Assembly: GCA_965223085.1 (NCBI GenBank)
Contig: OZ244981.1
Coordinates: 2,976,001-3,040,000, forward strand
Length of the DNA: 64,000 nucleotides
Origin: CBDCVO01 sp965223085
GTDB taxonomy: Bacteria; Pseudomonadota; Gammaproteobacteria; Ga0077536
Direction of reading: 5' to 3'
Shown here: positions 50,366-59,404 of the stretch, in pieces
How the letters are laid out: every line of letters starts with the position of its first letter
How positions within the stretch are numbered: position 1 is the first letter of the stretch
Position numbers and translations under genes: made by a program
Notes under the pieces: model-generated
The model's input: the letters and a program-made list of their open reading frames with translations, nothing else
What the model was told of the DNA's origin: nothing
Databases searched by the model: none

Positions 50366-51631
50366 ATGCACGCCGCGGGCCGCTCCACTCTGGCAACCGC
50401 CTCAGGCTCTCGCCTGTTCTATCGTTCCCTTGCGCTATTTCTTAATTTTTTCTGCATCATTCTGGCTTACTACCAAGTAAAAGCCGCGTCGCGTTCGCTG
50501 TTGCTGGAATTTGGCGGCGCCGCGTGGTTTCCATACGCATGGGTATGTTCGGCCTTGGCCTTGATGGTTTTGCTCAGTTTTTACCATCGCATCGTCGCGC
50601 GCGGATCGCGAATCGGCATAGTTCTCGGATCCTTGCTCGTCTTCGCGGTGTTGTTGTTGCTATTTCGAACTGTGGCGACGCCCCGCAATACCATGACGGC
50701 ACTTGGCTTCTACATTTTCGTAGACATCTTTAGCGTCATTTTAGTCGAGCAGTTTTGGAGTTTGACCGATTCGATCAGTGACACGAGCCAAGGCCAGCGT
50801 AGCTTTTGGTTTGTCGGCACCGGCGGTTTACTCGGCGGTGCGCTAGGCGGCCTGCTCGCTAGTGCCCTGGTCGGCGAGCTCGGTTTAGCTACCGTCGATT
50901 TACTTTATGTTTGTGCGGCCCTGTTGATGGTGCTTTTCACTATCAACGTTGCGATGTGGCGTGCCGGTACGTATGTAGAAATAAGCGATCGTTTGCCGGA
51001 CTTGCCGGCCGATAGCAATTGGCGGGAATTGATCGGAAATCGTTACCTGCAATTGATCGCGGTGTTGTTGTGTTGCTCGCAGCTAGCTCAACCGGTCGTC
51101 GAATATCAGTTTTTGGACGCCATTGTTACGCGCTACACGGATCTCGATGCCCGCACGGCTTTCATCAGCAAATTTTTCAGTATTTTGGGCGTTGTGTCGA
51201 TAGCCATTAACGTACTAATAACGCCGTTTATGCATCGAGTGTTTGGCGCAATCGGGGGGCTTTTTGTACAACCAGTGACACTCGCTTTGTGTTCGTTTGG
51301 ATTCTTTGCTCATCCGACCTTGTGGGTTGCGGGCGCGATGAAAATTAGTGATCGGGGTTTGTCCTACTCAATCAACCGAGCGTCTAAGGAACTACTCTAC
51401 ATTCCTATCGATCCGGTGCACACTTATCAAGCAAAAGCGTGGATAGATATGTTTGGTTATCGTTTGTTCAAAACTGGCGGCGCCGGTTTAATAGTCCTCG
51501 CTAACGCCTTGAGACCCGGGCAATCAACGGCTGAATTAGTGTGGTTGACGGTATTGATTTGCGGGCTTTGGATCCTATGCATACTGCGCGTCGCGCGTTT
51601 ATATCGCGGTGCTTTGCCGCACATCATCTAA
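50366..51631 (+). CDS. ATP/ADP antiporter-like (Npt family) membrane protein (1)
   Basis: A 421-residue integral membrane protein with about ten to twelve hydrophobic segments. The segment SKELLYIPIDPVHTYQAKAW followed by IDMFGYRLFKTGGAG matches the signature near the end of nucleotide translocases of the Npt/TLC family and their relatives in free-living bacteria, where transport substrates are mostly unknown. A central loop holds SDTSQGQRSFWFVGTGGLLG. It is followed 21 bases later by a related, longer gene, so the pair may form a heterodimer or act in series. Confidence 0.75.
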   Translation: MHAAGRSTLATASGSRLFYRSLALFLNFFCIILAYYQVKAASRSLLLEFGGAAWFPYAWVCSALALMVLLSFYHRIVARGSRIGIVLGSLLVFAVLLLLFRTVATPRNTMTALGFYIFVDIFSVILVEQFWSLTDSISDTSQGQRSFWFVGTGGLLGGALGGLLASALVGELGLATVDLLYVCAALLMVLFTINVAMWRAGTYVEISDRLPDLPADSNWRELIGNRYLQLIAVLLCCSQLAQPVVEYQFLDAIVTRYTDLDARTAFISKFFSILGVVSIAINVLITPFMHRVFGAIGGLFVQPVTLALCSFGFFAHPTLWVAGAMKISDRGLSYSINRASKELLYIPIDPVHTYQAKAWIDMFGYRLFKTGGAGLIVLANALRPGQSTAELVWLTVLICGLWILCILRVARLYRGALPHII

Positions 51632-51652
51632 CGGGCTAGAGAAGCTTACTTC

Positions 51653-53848
51653 ATGGCGCTGAAGCGGCTATCAACCGTAGGCTTCGCGTTGGTCTCTGCG
51701 ACCTTGTTGATCGCACACCAAGTTGCAGCTAAAGCCACACGTGATGCGGTGTTTTTATCGCAGTACGAGGTGGTCCATTTGCCTAAACTTGTCATGGCCG
51801 CCGCCATTGTGTCTATGCTCGCGGTGTTGCTGATGGCGCGTTTGCTCGCCCAGCATGGGCCACACAAGGCGGTACCGCCGGCGTTCGCGTTGAGCGCCGT
51901 GTTGTTTTTTATTCATTGGTGGGCGTTTCCTCACTACACGCCGTATGTCGCAATTGCGCTCTATTTGCATGTGGCTGTTTTTGGTGTCGTTTTGATCAGT
52001 GGTTTTTGGTCAGTTGTCAACGAACGTTTTGATCCTCACGCAGCGAAGCAAACGGTGGCGCGGATCGCGGCCGCGGCGACCTTGGGCGGGGTCCTGGGTG
52101 GGGCGATCACGGGTACCATTGCTGACACGATTAATTTACGCGCGATGCTGCTGGTCTTGGCGGTTTTGCACATCGCGTGTTTTGTCAGCGTGCGCGCGAT
52201 GACGGACAGCGATTGGAGCACGTCGACTGCGCAAAATGCGGGCCTGGCAACGGGTTTGAAGTTGCTCGTCAGCCATCGCTATTTGCAACTCATGGCTGTT
52301 CTGCTGGTATTGGTCGCAATGATTGCAGCGCTTGGAGACTATGTATTGAAGTCGCAAGCATCCACGGCTTTTCACGGCGAAGAAGCGCTGGCCATATTTT
52401 TTGGGAGATTCTACGCCCTCGTGGGCTTGATTACGTTCCTAATTCAATTCTTGCTGGGGCCGCGGGTACTCAAACGGTTCGGCATTGGTTTGACCTTAGG
52501 CGTGATGCCGGCCTTAGTTTTCAGCGCCGGTTTGTTGGCTGCTGCAGTAACGCAGTTATGGTCGATCGTCATGCTGCGCGGCACGCAAATGACGTTCGCG
52601 AATTCCTTTTTTCGATCGGCGTTTGAGCTGCTGTACACGCCTTTATCACCGTTAACGAAGCGGCCGACGAAGGCTTTGATCGACGTCGCCGCCGATCGTC
52701 TTGGTGACGTGCTTGGTAGTGGAATATTATTACTGCTGTTGGCGTTTGCACCGGCGTTGCCGCTGCCATCGGTAGTGATCTTAATCGTCATTCTGGCGAT
52801 GGCGGCGTTGGTCGTGGTACGACGAATTTTCTCCGGTTACGTGCAGCAGCTTGCAAGCAGCCTACGAGACGGCGCGATCTCACTGCAAGACGAGCAAGTG
52901 ATTGATGCTACCACGCGCCACACTTTAGCGGAGATCTCCGCTGCCCGGGAACGAAAAATGCTCCTGGAGAAAATAAGAAAACGGAAATATGAGCGTGCAG
53001 GCACCACCATTCCGGGGCAAGTGCCGCTGACAGCCGCGGCTAGCTTAGCGCCAGACGAGAGCGCCCGCGAAATGGGGGATTGTTTAATAGAGTTGCTTTC
53101 GGGCGATCCCGAACGGATCCGTACTGCGCTCGCAAGCGCGGGCATGGATCTGCGCCTGGCGCCATATTTGATCCCGCTGCTGGGCAACGATGTGCTAGCT
53201 GAAGAAGTGCGCATGGAATTACGCTGGCGCGCGCCGCAAATTATTGGTTTGCTAGCCGATGCCCTAGTCGATCCGGACTTGCCCTTAATTGCACGCCAAC
53301 GTATTCCAAGCGTACTCGAAGTAACGCATTCGCCGCGGGTTGTGCGAACCTTGATGACCGGTTTGCACGAAGAACAGTTCAACATCCGCTTTAGTTGTGC
53401 GCGCGCGCTCGCGCGCATGCAGGCGCGTGATCCTTACATGCGCGTGAACCAAGCCGCCATCATGGCCATCGTTGAACATGAAGTCGTCGTCGATAACGAC
53501 ACCTGGCGTGCCCGTGATTTGCAATTCGATATCGACTTGCCGTTGGATTTGGCTGCCGGTGCCAGCGCCGACAAAAGCTATATCGACTACAGCCTCGAGC
53601 ACGTCTTCACGCTACTGAGCTTGACCTTAGACCGCGAAGCTTTGCAGCTGGCGGCGCAGGCGGTGCTTAGTGACGACCGCAAACAGCGTGGCACCGCGCT
53701 CGAATACTTGGAAAACGTGCTGCCGGAATCGGTGCGCGATGGTCTCTGGCGCCACCTTGGCGAAACGAGTCGCGGTGACAAACAGGCCGCGCGTTCCAGC
53801 ACCGACTTGCTCGAGTCGTTGCGTCGTACGGCACGGTCGGCGTCTTAG
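51653..53848 (+). CDS. ATP/ADP antiporter-like membrane protein with HEAT-like C-terminal domain (2)
   Basis: A 731-residue protein. Residues 1-395 are a membrane domain of about ten to twelve segments related to the preceding gene: GFWSVVNERFDPHAAKQTVAR, and SAFELLYTPLSPLTKRPTKA followed by LIDVAADRLGDVLGSG. Residues 430-731 are soluble and helical, with repeats such as LAPYLIPLLGNDVLAEE and VVRTLMTGLHEEQFNIRFSC that resemble HEAT repeats. Fusions of this kind occur in bacteria outside the obligate parasites known for ATP import. The TAG stop lies within a REP-like repeat. Confidence 0.75.
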   Translation: MALKRLSTVGFALVSATLLIAHQVAAKATRDAVFLSQYEVVHLPKLVMAAAIVSMLAVLLMARLLAQHGPHKAVPPAFALSAVLFFIHWWAFPHYTPYVAIALYLHVAVFGVVLISGFWSVVNERFDPHAAKQTVARIAAAATLGGVLGGAITGTIADTINLRAMLLVLAVLHIACFVSVRAMTDSDWSTSTAQNAGLATGLKLLVSHRYLQLMAVLLVLVAMIAALGDYVLKSQASTAFHGEEALAIFFGRFYALVGLITFLIQFLLGPRVLKRFGIGLTLGVMPALVFSAGLLAAAVTQLWSIVMLRGTQMTFANSFFRSAFELLYTPLSPLTKRPTKALIDVAADRLGDVLGSGILLLLLAFAPALPLPSVVILIVILAMAALVVVRRIFSGYVQQLASSLRDGAISLQDEQVIDATTRHTLAEISAARERKMLLEKIRKRKYERAGTTIPGQVPLTAAASLAPDESAREMGDCLIELLSGDPERIRTALASAGMDLRLAPYLIPLLGNDVLAEEVRMELRWRAPQIIGLLADALVDPDLPLIARQRIPSVLEVTHSPRVVRTLMTGLHEEQFNIRFSCARALARMQARDPYMRVNQAAIMAIVEHEVVVDNDTWRARDLQFDIDLPLDLAAGASADKSYIDYSLEHVFTLLSLTLDREALQLAAQAVLSDDRKQRGTALEYLENVLPESVRDGLWRHLGETSRGDKQAARSSTDLLESLRRTARSAS

Positions 53849-53862
53849 CCCGGATATGGCAC
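53846..53862 (+). repeat. REP-like repeat, copy C
   Basis: TAGCCCGGATATGGCAC; the TAG is the stop codon of the antiporter-like gene. With copy D it forms a long inverted pair (CCGGATATGG at 53850 and CCATATCCGG at 53911) between two convergent genes. Confidence 0.6.
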
Positions 53863-53904
53863 GAAGCGCTCACACGAACCTGCCCGGCGTGAGGATCCGC
53901 GGTC

Positions 53905-53925
53905 CGCATACCATATCCGGCCTAG
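53905..53925 (-). repeat. REP-like repeat, copy D
   Basis: On the minus strand the ssb stop TAG continues into GCCGGATATGGTATGCGG. The following CGGACCGC is shared with copy E at 63425. Paired with copy C it could act as a bidirectional terminator or mRNA end. Confidence 0.6.
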
Positions 53926-54356
53926 AAAGGAATGTCGTCGTCAAAATCGTCCAATGGTGGCTCGGGACTCGAGGCGGGTGATGGTTCAGCGCCACCGCGG
54001 GCGGGTACGCTACCGCCACCACGGCTGCCGAGCATCTGCATGTCGTTGCCGACGATTTCGGTGGTGTAGCGGTCGTTGCCATCGCGGTCCTGCCACTTAC
54101 GCGTCTGCAAGCGGCCTTCGACATAAATTTGCGAACCTTTTTTTAAGTATTCGCCCGCGACCTCGGCGGTTCGGCCGAAAAAGACCACGCGATGCCACTC
54201 TGTGCGTTCTTGCAAATCGCCGCTTTCCTTATCCCGCCAAGATTCCGCAGTCGCGAGCCTGAGATTGGCTACAGCGCTGCCACCGCTTGTATAACGAACT
54301 TCGGGATCGGCGCCTAAGTTACCGATCAACATCACTTTGTTTAAACCCCTGGCCAT
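53922..54356 (-). CDS. ssb: Single-stranded DNA-binding protein
   Basis: A 144-residue SSB. It begins ARGLNKVMLIGNLGADPEVRY, holds the OB fold with TEWHRVVFFGRTAEVAGEYL and QIYVEGRLQTRKWQD, then a short flexible linker and the acidic tip DDFDDDIPF that binds partner proteins. The linker is shorter than in E. coli SSB. It is followed upstream by an MFS gene and divergent uvrA, the common ssb-uvrA neighbourhood. No clear LexA box is visible upstream. Confidence 0.96.
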   Translation of the reverse strand: MARGLNKVMLIGNLGADPEVRYTSGGSAVANLRLATAESWRDKESGDLQERTEWHRVVFFGRTAEVAGEYLKKGSQIYVEGRLQTRKWQDRDGNDRYTTEIVGNDMQMLGSRGGGSVPARGGAEPSPASSPEPPLDDFDDDIPF

Positions 54357-54457
54357 GTCGCGTCTCCTTGTTGGATGTAGCTGAATACGGCTTCCGTGCC
54401 GCTAAAAAAATGAGCAGCGCCTCGATGCACGCGCAGCGAGATGCATGAGCTCGGATT

Positions 54458-55630
54458 CTAACGCACCGCAGGAGGTGCGTCAGGTTGCGGCAGCCGTAGG
54501 CTCGTCGTTAGCCAAGCACAACCGAGCAGGAAGGCAACGAGAAAAACGCTTCGGTAATCAAACGCCTGTGCAATCACCCCGCCACAGGTACCGCCCGCGA
54601 ACGCGCCCAGAAATTGGCTGGTCGAGTAAGCGCCCAGGGCCGCGCCCTTACCGGCCGTCGGGGCGAGGCGCGAGACGAGGCTCGGTAAGGCTGCTTCCAA
54701 GTAGTTAAAGCCGACAAAAAACAATGCCAACACGGTGATGACGAGCTCTTGTTGTGGCGGGATCCACCATAACAATCCTTCCGCCAGCGTGAGCGCAGCA
54801 ATCGCGAGTGGGAAAAATCGCGTGGCTAGGTTTTTGCGGCTCGAGTATCCGATCAAGGGACCGACGAGAAGCAGAGAAATCACGAGCGTCGGAATGTAGA
54901 TGGTGTAATGTAGCGCTGAACTTAGACCAAGGTCGTCGCCCAGCAGGCGGGGTATCGAGACGAAACTGGCGGCGAGAATGAAGTGTAGGGCGAATACGGC
55001 GACTTGCAGGCGACGCAGCGCCGCCGGCGACGTCGCTGCGGTCGCGGCACTGACCGCTGCGCGATATTGCACTTGGGACGTGGACGGCACGGCAAAGACG
55101 AGCAACGGCAGGGCCAACACGGCAAACACCGCCGTGAGCCAAAACAACCCACTGAGGCCTAGCCACGCATCGACTATCGGTCCCAACAAGAAGGCGGCAG
55201 AGAACGCAAGACCGATGCTAACGCCAATGATTGCCATGACTTTAGTGCGTTGCTGCGGGCGCGCGGCATCAGCCGCTAGCGCAAGTGCGGCGCCCGATAT
55301 CGCGCCCGCCCCCTGCAAGGCTCGACCGGTGATAACAGCAAAAATATGGTCGCTCAGGGCGGCGATCACGCCGCCAGCGGCGAACAACAATAAGCCGAGC
55401 GCGATGATCGGTTTGCGTCCCCAGCGATCAGACAAATACCCCATTGGTATTTGCAATATGGCCTGGGTGAGGCCGTAGACGCCGAGCGCAACGCCGATCA
55501 GAAACGGTGTTGCTGCGACGAGGCGTTCGGCATACAGAGACAACACTGGCAACACCATGAAAAGCCCGAGCATGCGCAAGGCAAATATCGCCGCTAAAGC
55601 TAACGCGACGCGTAGCTCGAATCCGGTCAT
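54458..55630 (-). CDS. MFS transporter
   Basis: A 390-residue major facilitator protein with about twelve membrane segments. The loop 2-3 signature is GYLSDRWGRKPII, and the motif C-like region IGLAFSAAFLLGPIVDAW lies in segment 5. It is the MFS gene regularly found between ssb and uvrA in proteobacteria and resembles YajR-like drug exporters; the substrate is unknown. The ATG at 55630 (MTGFELRVA) is preferred to TTG at 55672. Confidence 0.85.
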   Translation of the reverse strand: MTGFELRVALALAAIFALRMLGLFMVLPVLSLYAERLVAATPFLIGVALGVYGLTQAILQIPMGYLSDRWGRKPIIALGLLLFAAGGVIAALSDHIFAVITGRALQGAGAISGAALALAADAARPQQRTKVMAIIGVSIGLAFSAAFLLGPIVDAWLGLSGLFWLTAVFAVLALPLLVFAVPSTSQVQYRAAVSAATAATSPAALRRLQVAVFALHFILAASFVSIPRLLGDDLGLSSALHYTIYIPTLVISLLLVGPLIGYSSRKNLATRFFPLAIAALTLAEGLLWWIPPQQELVITVLALFFVGFNYLEAALPSLVSRLAPTAGKGAALGAYSTSQFLGAFAGGTCGGVIAQAFDYRSVFLVAFLLGCAWLTTSLRLPQPDAPPAVR

Positions 55631-55764
55631 ACGGGCAGAGGAGTCCACGCTGAGGTCGATTTTGGTTTGCAAACGAGAAACGCCGTATATTAGCCGTTTG
55701 CGGATTTCACAGATACTGGCACGGCGCGCGCCACGGCGGCGCTCTTAGTAGTTGACAATTGACG

Positions 55765-58629
55765 ATGGACACGATCTTAATTCGGGGCGCACGCACCCAT
55801 AATTTGCGCAATATCGATCTCGACCTACCGCGGGATAAGCTTATCGTGATCACGGGTTTATCCGGATCAGGCAAGTCCTCACTCGCTTTCGATACGATTT
55901 ACGCCGAAGGCCAACGTCGTTACGTCGAATCGCTATCCGCTTATGCGCGACAATTTTTGTCGATGATGGAAAAACCCGATATCGATTATATTGAAGGTTT
56001 GTCCCCGGCTATTTCGATCGAACAAAAATCAACCTCCCATAATCCACGTTCAACTGTCGGCACGATCACTGAGATCTATGATTATTTACGGTTGTTATTC
56101 GCGCGCGTCGGTGAACCGCGATGTCCCGACCACGGTGAAATACTCGAAGCGCAAACGATTTCACAAATGGTTGACCAAGTTTTGGCGCTGCCCGATGAAC
56201 TGCGCTTGATGATCTTGGCACCGGTCATTCAAGGCCGCAAAGGCGAACACCAGCAGGTGTTTGAGCAACTTGTCCGGCAAGGTTTCGTGCGCGCAGTTGT
56301 CGATGGAGAAGCCGTGATGCTGGATGATCCGCCAGCTTTGGCGCTGCGCAAAAAACATGACATCGACGTCGTGGTCGATCGCTTCAAGCTCGGTGGTGAT
56401 CTGAAGCTGCGTCTCGCGGAATCATTTGAGACCGCGTTGGGTCTTACCGATGGGATAGCGCGGGTACGCCCAATGGATGGAGATAGTAGCGAGGATCTCA
56501 TTTTTTCGGCGCGTTTTGCGTGCCCACGATGCGGCTATAGTATCAATGAACTCGAGCCGCGTTTGTTTTCGTTTAATAACCCGTCGGGTGCGTGTACGCA
56601 CTGTGACGGGTTGGGTGTGATCCAGTACTTTGACACCGAGCGTGTCTTGGAGCGACCACAACTCAGTTTGCCTGCGGGCGCCATCCGGGGTTGGGACCGG
56701 CGTAATGCATACTATTTTCAACTGTTAACGGCTTTGGCTAAACATTATGAGTTTGATCTTGATACGCCGTTCGCGGAGTTGCCCCAAAAGATTCAAAACG
56801 TAATTCTACGAGGTAGCGGTAAAGAGGAAATCCAGTTCAATTATATCGGATCCGGGGGCAGGGCGTATAAACGCAAACATACGTTTGAAGGTGTGTTACC
56901 CAATATGGAGCGCCGTTATAAAGAAACGGAATCCAATGTCGTACGCGAAGAACTCGCGCGCTTTCTCGCCTCCAAGCCGTGTCCTGAGTGTGCGGGGACT
57001 CGTTTGAATAAAGCGGCGCGCCATGTTTTTGTTGCCGATCGCAGCTTGCCGGAGTTGACTTGTTTGCCTATTGGTGAGTCCATGGCGTTCTTCACTGCTA
57101 TCACGCTTAGCGGGCGACGCGGTGAGATAGCGGAAAAAATCCTCAAGGAGGTGCGTCTGCGCTTACAGTTTTTGGTTAACGTGGGGCTTGATTATCTGAC
57201 ATTGGAACGCAGCGCGGATTCCTTGTCGGGCGGTGAGGCACAACGAATTCGTTTGGCCTCGCAGATCGGCGCTGGCCTGGTAGGGGTGATGTATATTCTC
57301 GACGAGCCCTCGATTGGACTTCATCAACGCGATAACGAGCGCCTCCTTAATACCCTGCGACATTTGCGCGATCTCGGCAATACGGTCATCGTCGTTGAAC
57401 ACGACGAAGACGCGATCCGAGCTGCCGATCACGTCATCGACATGGGTCCTGGTGCGGGTGTTCATGGGGGTGAAGTTGTGGCGACTGGTAGGGTCGATGA
57501 CCTCATTGCCTGCCAACGTTCGGTGACCGGCCAGTATCTCGGAGATCAGCGTGGGGTCGAAGTGCCGGCGCAGCGCACACCCGTCGATAGGCAACGACTA
57601 CTGTACTTGTCGCGCGCCAGTGGAAATAATCTCAAGCACGTCGACCTGGAACTTCCGGTCGGTTTGATGGTGTGTGTAACGGGCGTGTCGGGTTCCGGTA
57701 AATCGACATTGGTGAACGACACGCTGTATCGATTGGCGGCCCGCGAGCTCAACGGCGCTAGCACCGAAGCGGCACCGCATGAAGGTGTCGACGGGCTACA
57801 ACATTTCGATAAGGTTGTCGACATTGACCAAAGCCCTATCGGGCGTACGCCGCGCTCGAATCCAGCGACCTATACGGGTTTATTCACACCGATCCGCGAT
57901 CTCTTTGCGGCGACGCCCGAAGCACGGTCGCGTGGATACGCACCCGGGCGCTTTAGTTTCAACGTCAAAGGCGGACGTTGTGAGGCCTGTCAGGGCGATG
58001 GTGTCATCAAAGTTGAAATGCATTTCCTCCCCGATGTCTATGTTGCGTGTGATTCCTGCAAGGGTAAGCGTTATAACCGTGAGACGCTCGAGATCACCTA
58101 TAAAGGCAAAAACATCAGCGAAGTACTGGACATGACGGTGGAGGAGGCTCACCGCTTTTTCGACGCTGTACCGACAGTGGCGATAAAACTCAAAACACTC
58201 ATGGATGTCGGTTTGTCCTACATTCATCTTGGCCAGAACGCAACGACCCTGTCGGGCGGTGAAGCACAGCGAGTAAAACTGGCCCGTGAGCTATCGAAAC
58301 GCGACACTGGTAAAACCTTGTATATTTTAGATGAGCCTACGACGGGTCTACATTTTTTCGATATCGAGCAGTTGCTCAAGGTCTTGCATCGCCTGCGCGA
58401 TCATGGCAATACCGTCGTCGTGATTGAACACAATTTGGATGTGATTAAAACCGCGGATTGGATCATCGACCTCGGCCCCGAAGGCGGTAGCGGTGGTGGC
58501 GAAATCGTCGCTGTGGGAACACCAGAAGACCTCGCTCAAGATCGCAGCTCTCACACGGGGCGATTTTTGCAGTCGGTATTAGCGCGCTCGCGTCGTGCGA
58601 CGACGCGGGCGGCGGCGCGTATCGCGTGA
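55765..58629 (+). CDS. uvrA: UvrABC excinuclease subunit A
   Basis: A 954-residue UvrA, the damage-sensing ATPase of nucleotide excision repair. Two ABC modules are seen: GLSGSGKSSLAFDTIYAEG and GVSGSGKSTLVNDTLYR as Walker A, with LSGGEAQRIRLA and LSGGEAQRVKLA signatures. Zinc modules are CPRCGY...CTHCDG and CEACQGDG...CDSCKG. The ATG at 55765 (MDTILIRGARTHNL) matches the family; TTG at 55759 is an alternative. Mfd at 7930-11430 is its transcription-coupling partner. No LexA box is visible upstream. Confidence 0.97.
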   Translation: MDTILIRGARTHNLRNIDLDLPRDKLIVITGLSGSGKSSLAFDTIYAEGQRRYVESLSAYARQFLSMMEKPDIDYIEGLSPAISIEQKSTSHNPRSTVGTITEIYDYLRLLFARVGEPRCPDHGEILEAQTISQMVDQVLALPDELRLMILAPVIQGRKGEHQQVFEQLVRQGFVRAVVDGEAVMLDDPPALALRKKHDIDVVVDRFKLGGDLKLRLAESFETALGLTDGIARVRPMDGDSSEDLIFSARFACPRCGYSINELEPRLFSFNNPSGACTHCDGLGVIQYFDTERVLERPQLSLPAGAIRGWDRRNAYYFQLLTALAKHYEFDLDTPFAELPQKIQNVILRGSGKEEIQFNYIGSGGRAYKRKHTFEGVLPNMERRYKETESNVVREELARFLASKPCPECAGTRLNKAARHVFVADRSLPELTCLPIGESMAFFTAITLSGRRGEIAEKILKEVRLRLQFLVNVGLDYLTLERSADSLSGGEAQRIRLASQIGAGLVGVMYILDEPSIGLHQRDNERLLNTLRHLRDLGNTVIVVEHDEDAIRAADHVIDMGPGAGVHGGEVVATGRVDDLIACQRSVTGQYLGDQRGVEVPAQRTPVDRQRLLYLSRASGNNLKHVDLELPVGLMVCVTGVSGSGKSTLVNDTLYRLAARELNGASTEAAPHEGVDGLQHFDKVVDIDQSPIGRTPRSNPATYTGLFTPIRDLFAATPEARSRGYAPGRFSFNVKGGRCEACQGDGVIKVEMHFLPDVYVACDSCKGKRYNRETLEITYKGKNISEVLDMTVEEAHRFFDAVPTVAIKLKTLMDVGLSYIHLGQNATTLSGGEAQRVKLARELSKRDTGKTLYILDEPTTGLHFFDIEQLLKVLHRLRDHGNTVVVIEHNLDVIKTADWIIDLGPEGGSGGGEIVAVGTPEDLAQDRSSHTGRFLQSVLARSRRATTRAAARIA

Positions 58630-58639
58630 TCGGCGGACG

Positions 58640-59278
58640 TCAAATCGCGATTTGGCGGCCTAGGTCGCTGGTATAGATCACTACCACGGGAATTTGCGCC
58701 AGTAGGGTAATGACATGTTCGATGAGATAATGCCGATCCGTGTAGTCATTTACGCCGACAAATACGTGGCTGAGGCCACGGCCGATGCGATGTGCGACGT
58801 AGGACGATACCAGCATCGCACCCAAGATTGGCAAGCTCGGCAGTAACGTCGTGCTGGTAATATGTAAATAGTTACACAGCCAATGAAACACAAACGCGGC
58901 CGCGAGACAGCCTTGGAGCGGCAGTACGAATTCAGGATGACGAGAGAACAAGGGCAGCATCGGCGCCACCAACGTGACTAAGTACAGTATGCCCAACAGT
59001 TTGCTAGTGCGCGCGTCATCTTCCATCGTGAGTTGAGCGAAGCTGGGCGCATCTTGCAGCCCGAATAAAGCGGGGTAGGCTAAGTAAATGAATAATAATA
59101 CTAAACCCGCGCGCATAAGGGGCGTAATTAGGTGCTCCCAAGACCATTCGAAGGGACTGTTATCGGCAAAAATGTGCCGTGTCCACACTTCGATAAATGG
59201 CTCCAGCAAAGCCAGACTTGCGTAGACCGCGATAGCGAATACAACGTCGGGCCGGGTCAATACGCTAGTGAAGAACAT
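58640..59278 (-). CDS. Integral membrane protein of unknown function
   Basis: A 212-residue protein with about five to six hydrophobic segments (roughly residues 12-28, 50-70, 92-112, 120-140, 145-162 and 188-203). The C-terminal stretch HVFVGVNDYTDRHYLIEHVI is charged and distinctive. I do not recognise the family. It converges on uvrA 10 bases away and diverges from the PfkB kinase gene. Confidence 0.65.
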   Translation of the reverse strand: MFFTSVLTRPDVVFAIAVYASLALLEPFIEVWTRHIFADNSPFEWSWEHLITPLMRAGLVLLFIYLAYPALFGLQDAPSFAQLTMEDDARTSKLLGILYLVTLVAPMLPLFSRHPEFVLPLQGCLAAAFVFHWLCNYLHITSTTLLPSLPILGAMLVSSYVAHRIGRGLSHVFVGVNDYTDRHYLIEHVITLLAQIPVVVIYTSDLGRQIAI

Positions 59279-59404
59279 GAGGAGAGGATCTTTTTATTTA
59301 GCTATTAACGGCGCGTTGTGTGGGTTCAGGACCCGCGATATTATCGTTATGCATCGTGGTTCATAATCAAGTTCGAATCAACTATATGGGAACGTCGTTT
59401 TGTT

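Noticed and set aside
50366..53848. Evidence for an obligate intracellular parasite from ATP/ADP-antiporter-like genes
   Set aside because: The rest of the window has complete biosynthetic pathways and no reduction, so a free-living host with divergent family members is more likely.
55673..55764. LexA (SOS) box between the MFS gene and uvrA
   Set aside because: No CTGT-N8-ACAG or close variant is visible; the same holds upstream of ssb.
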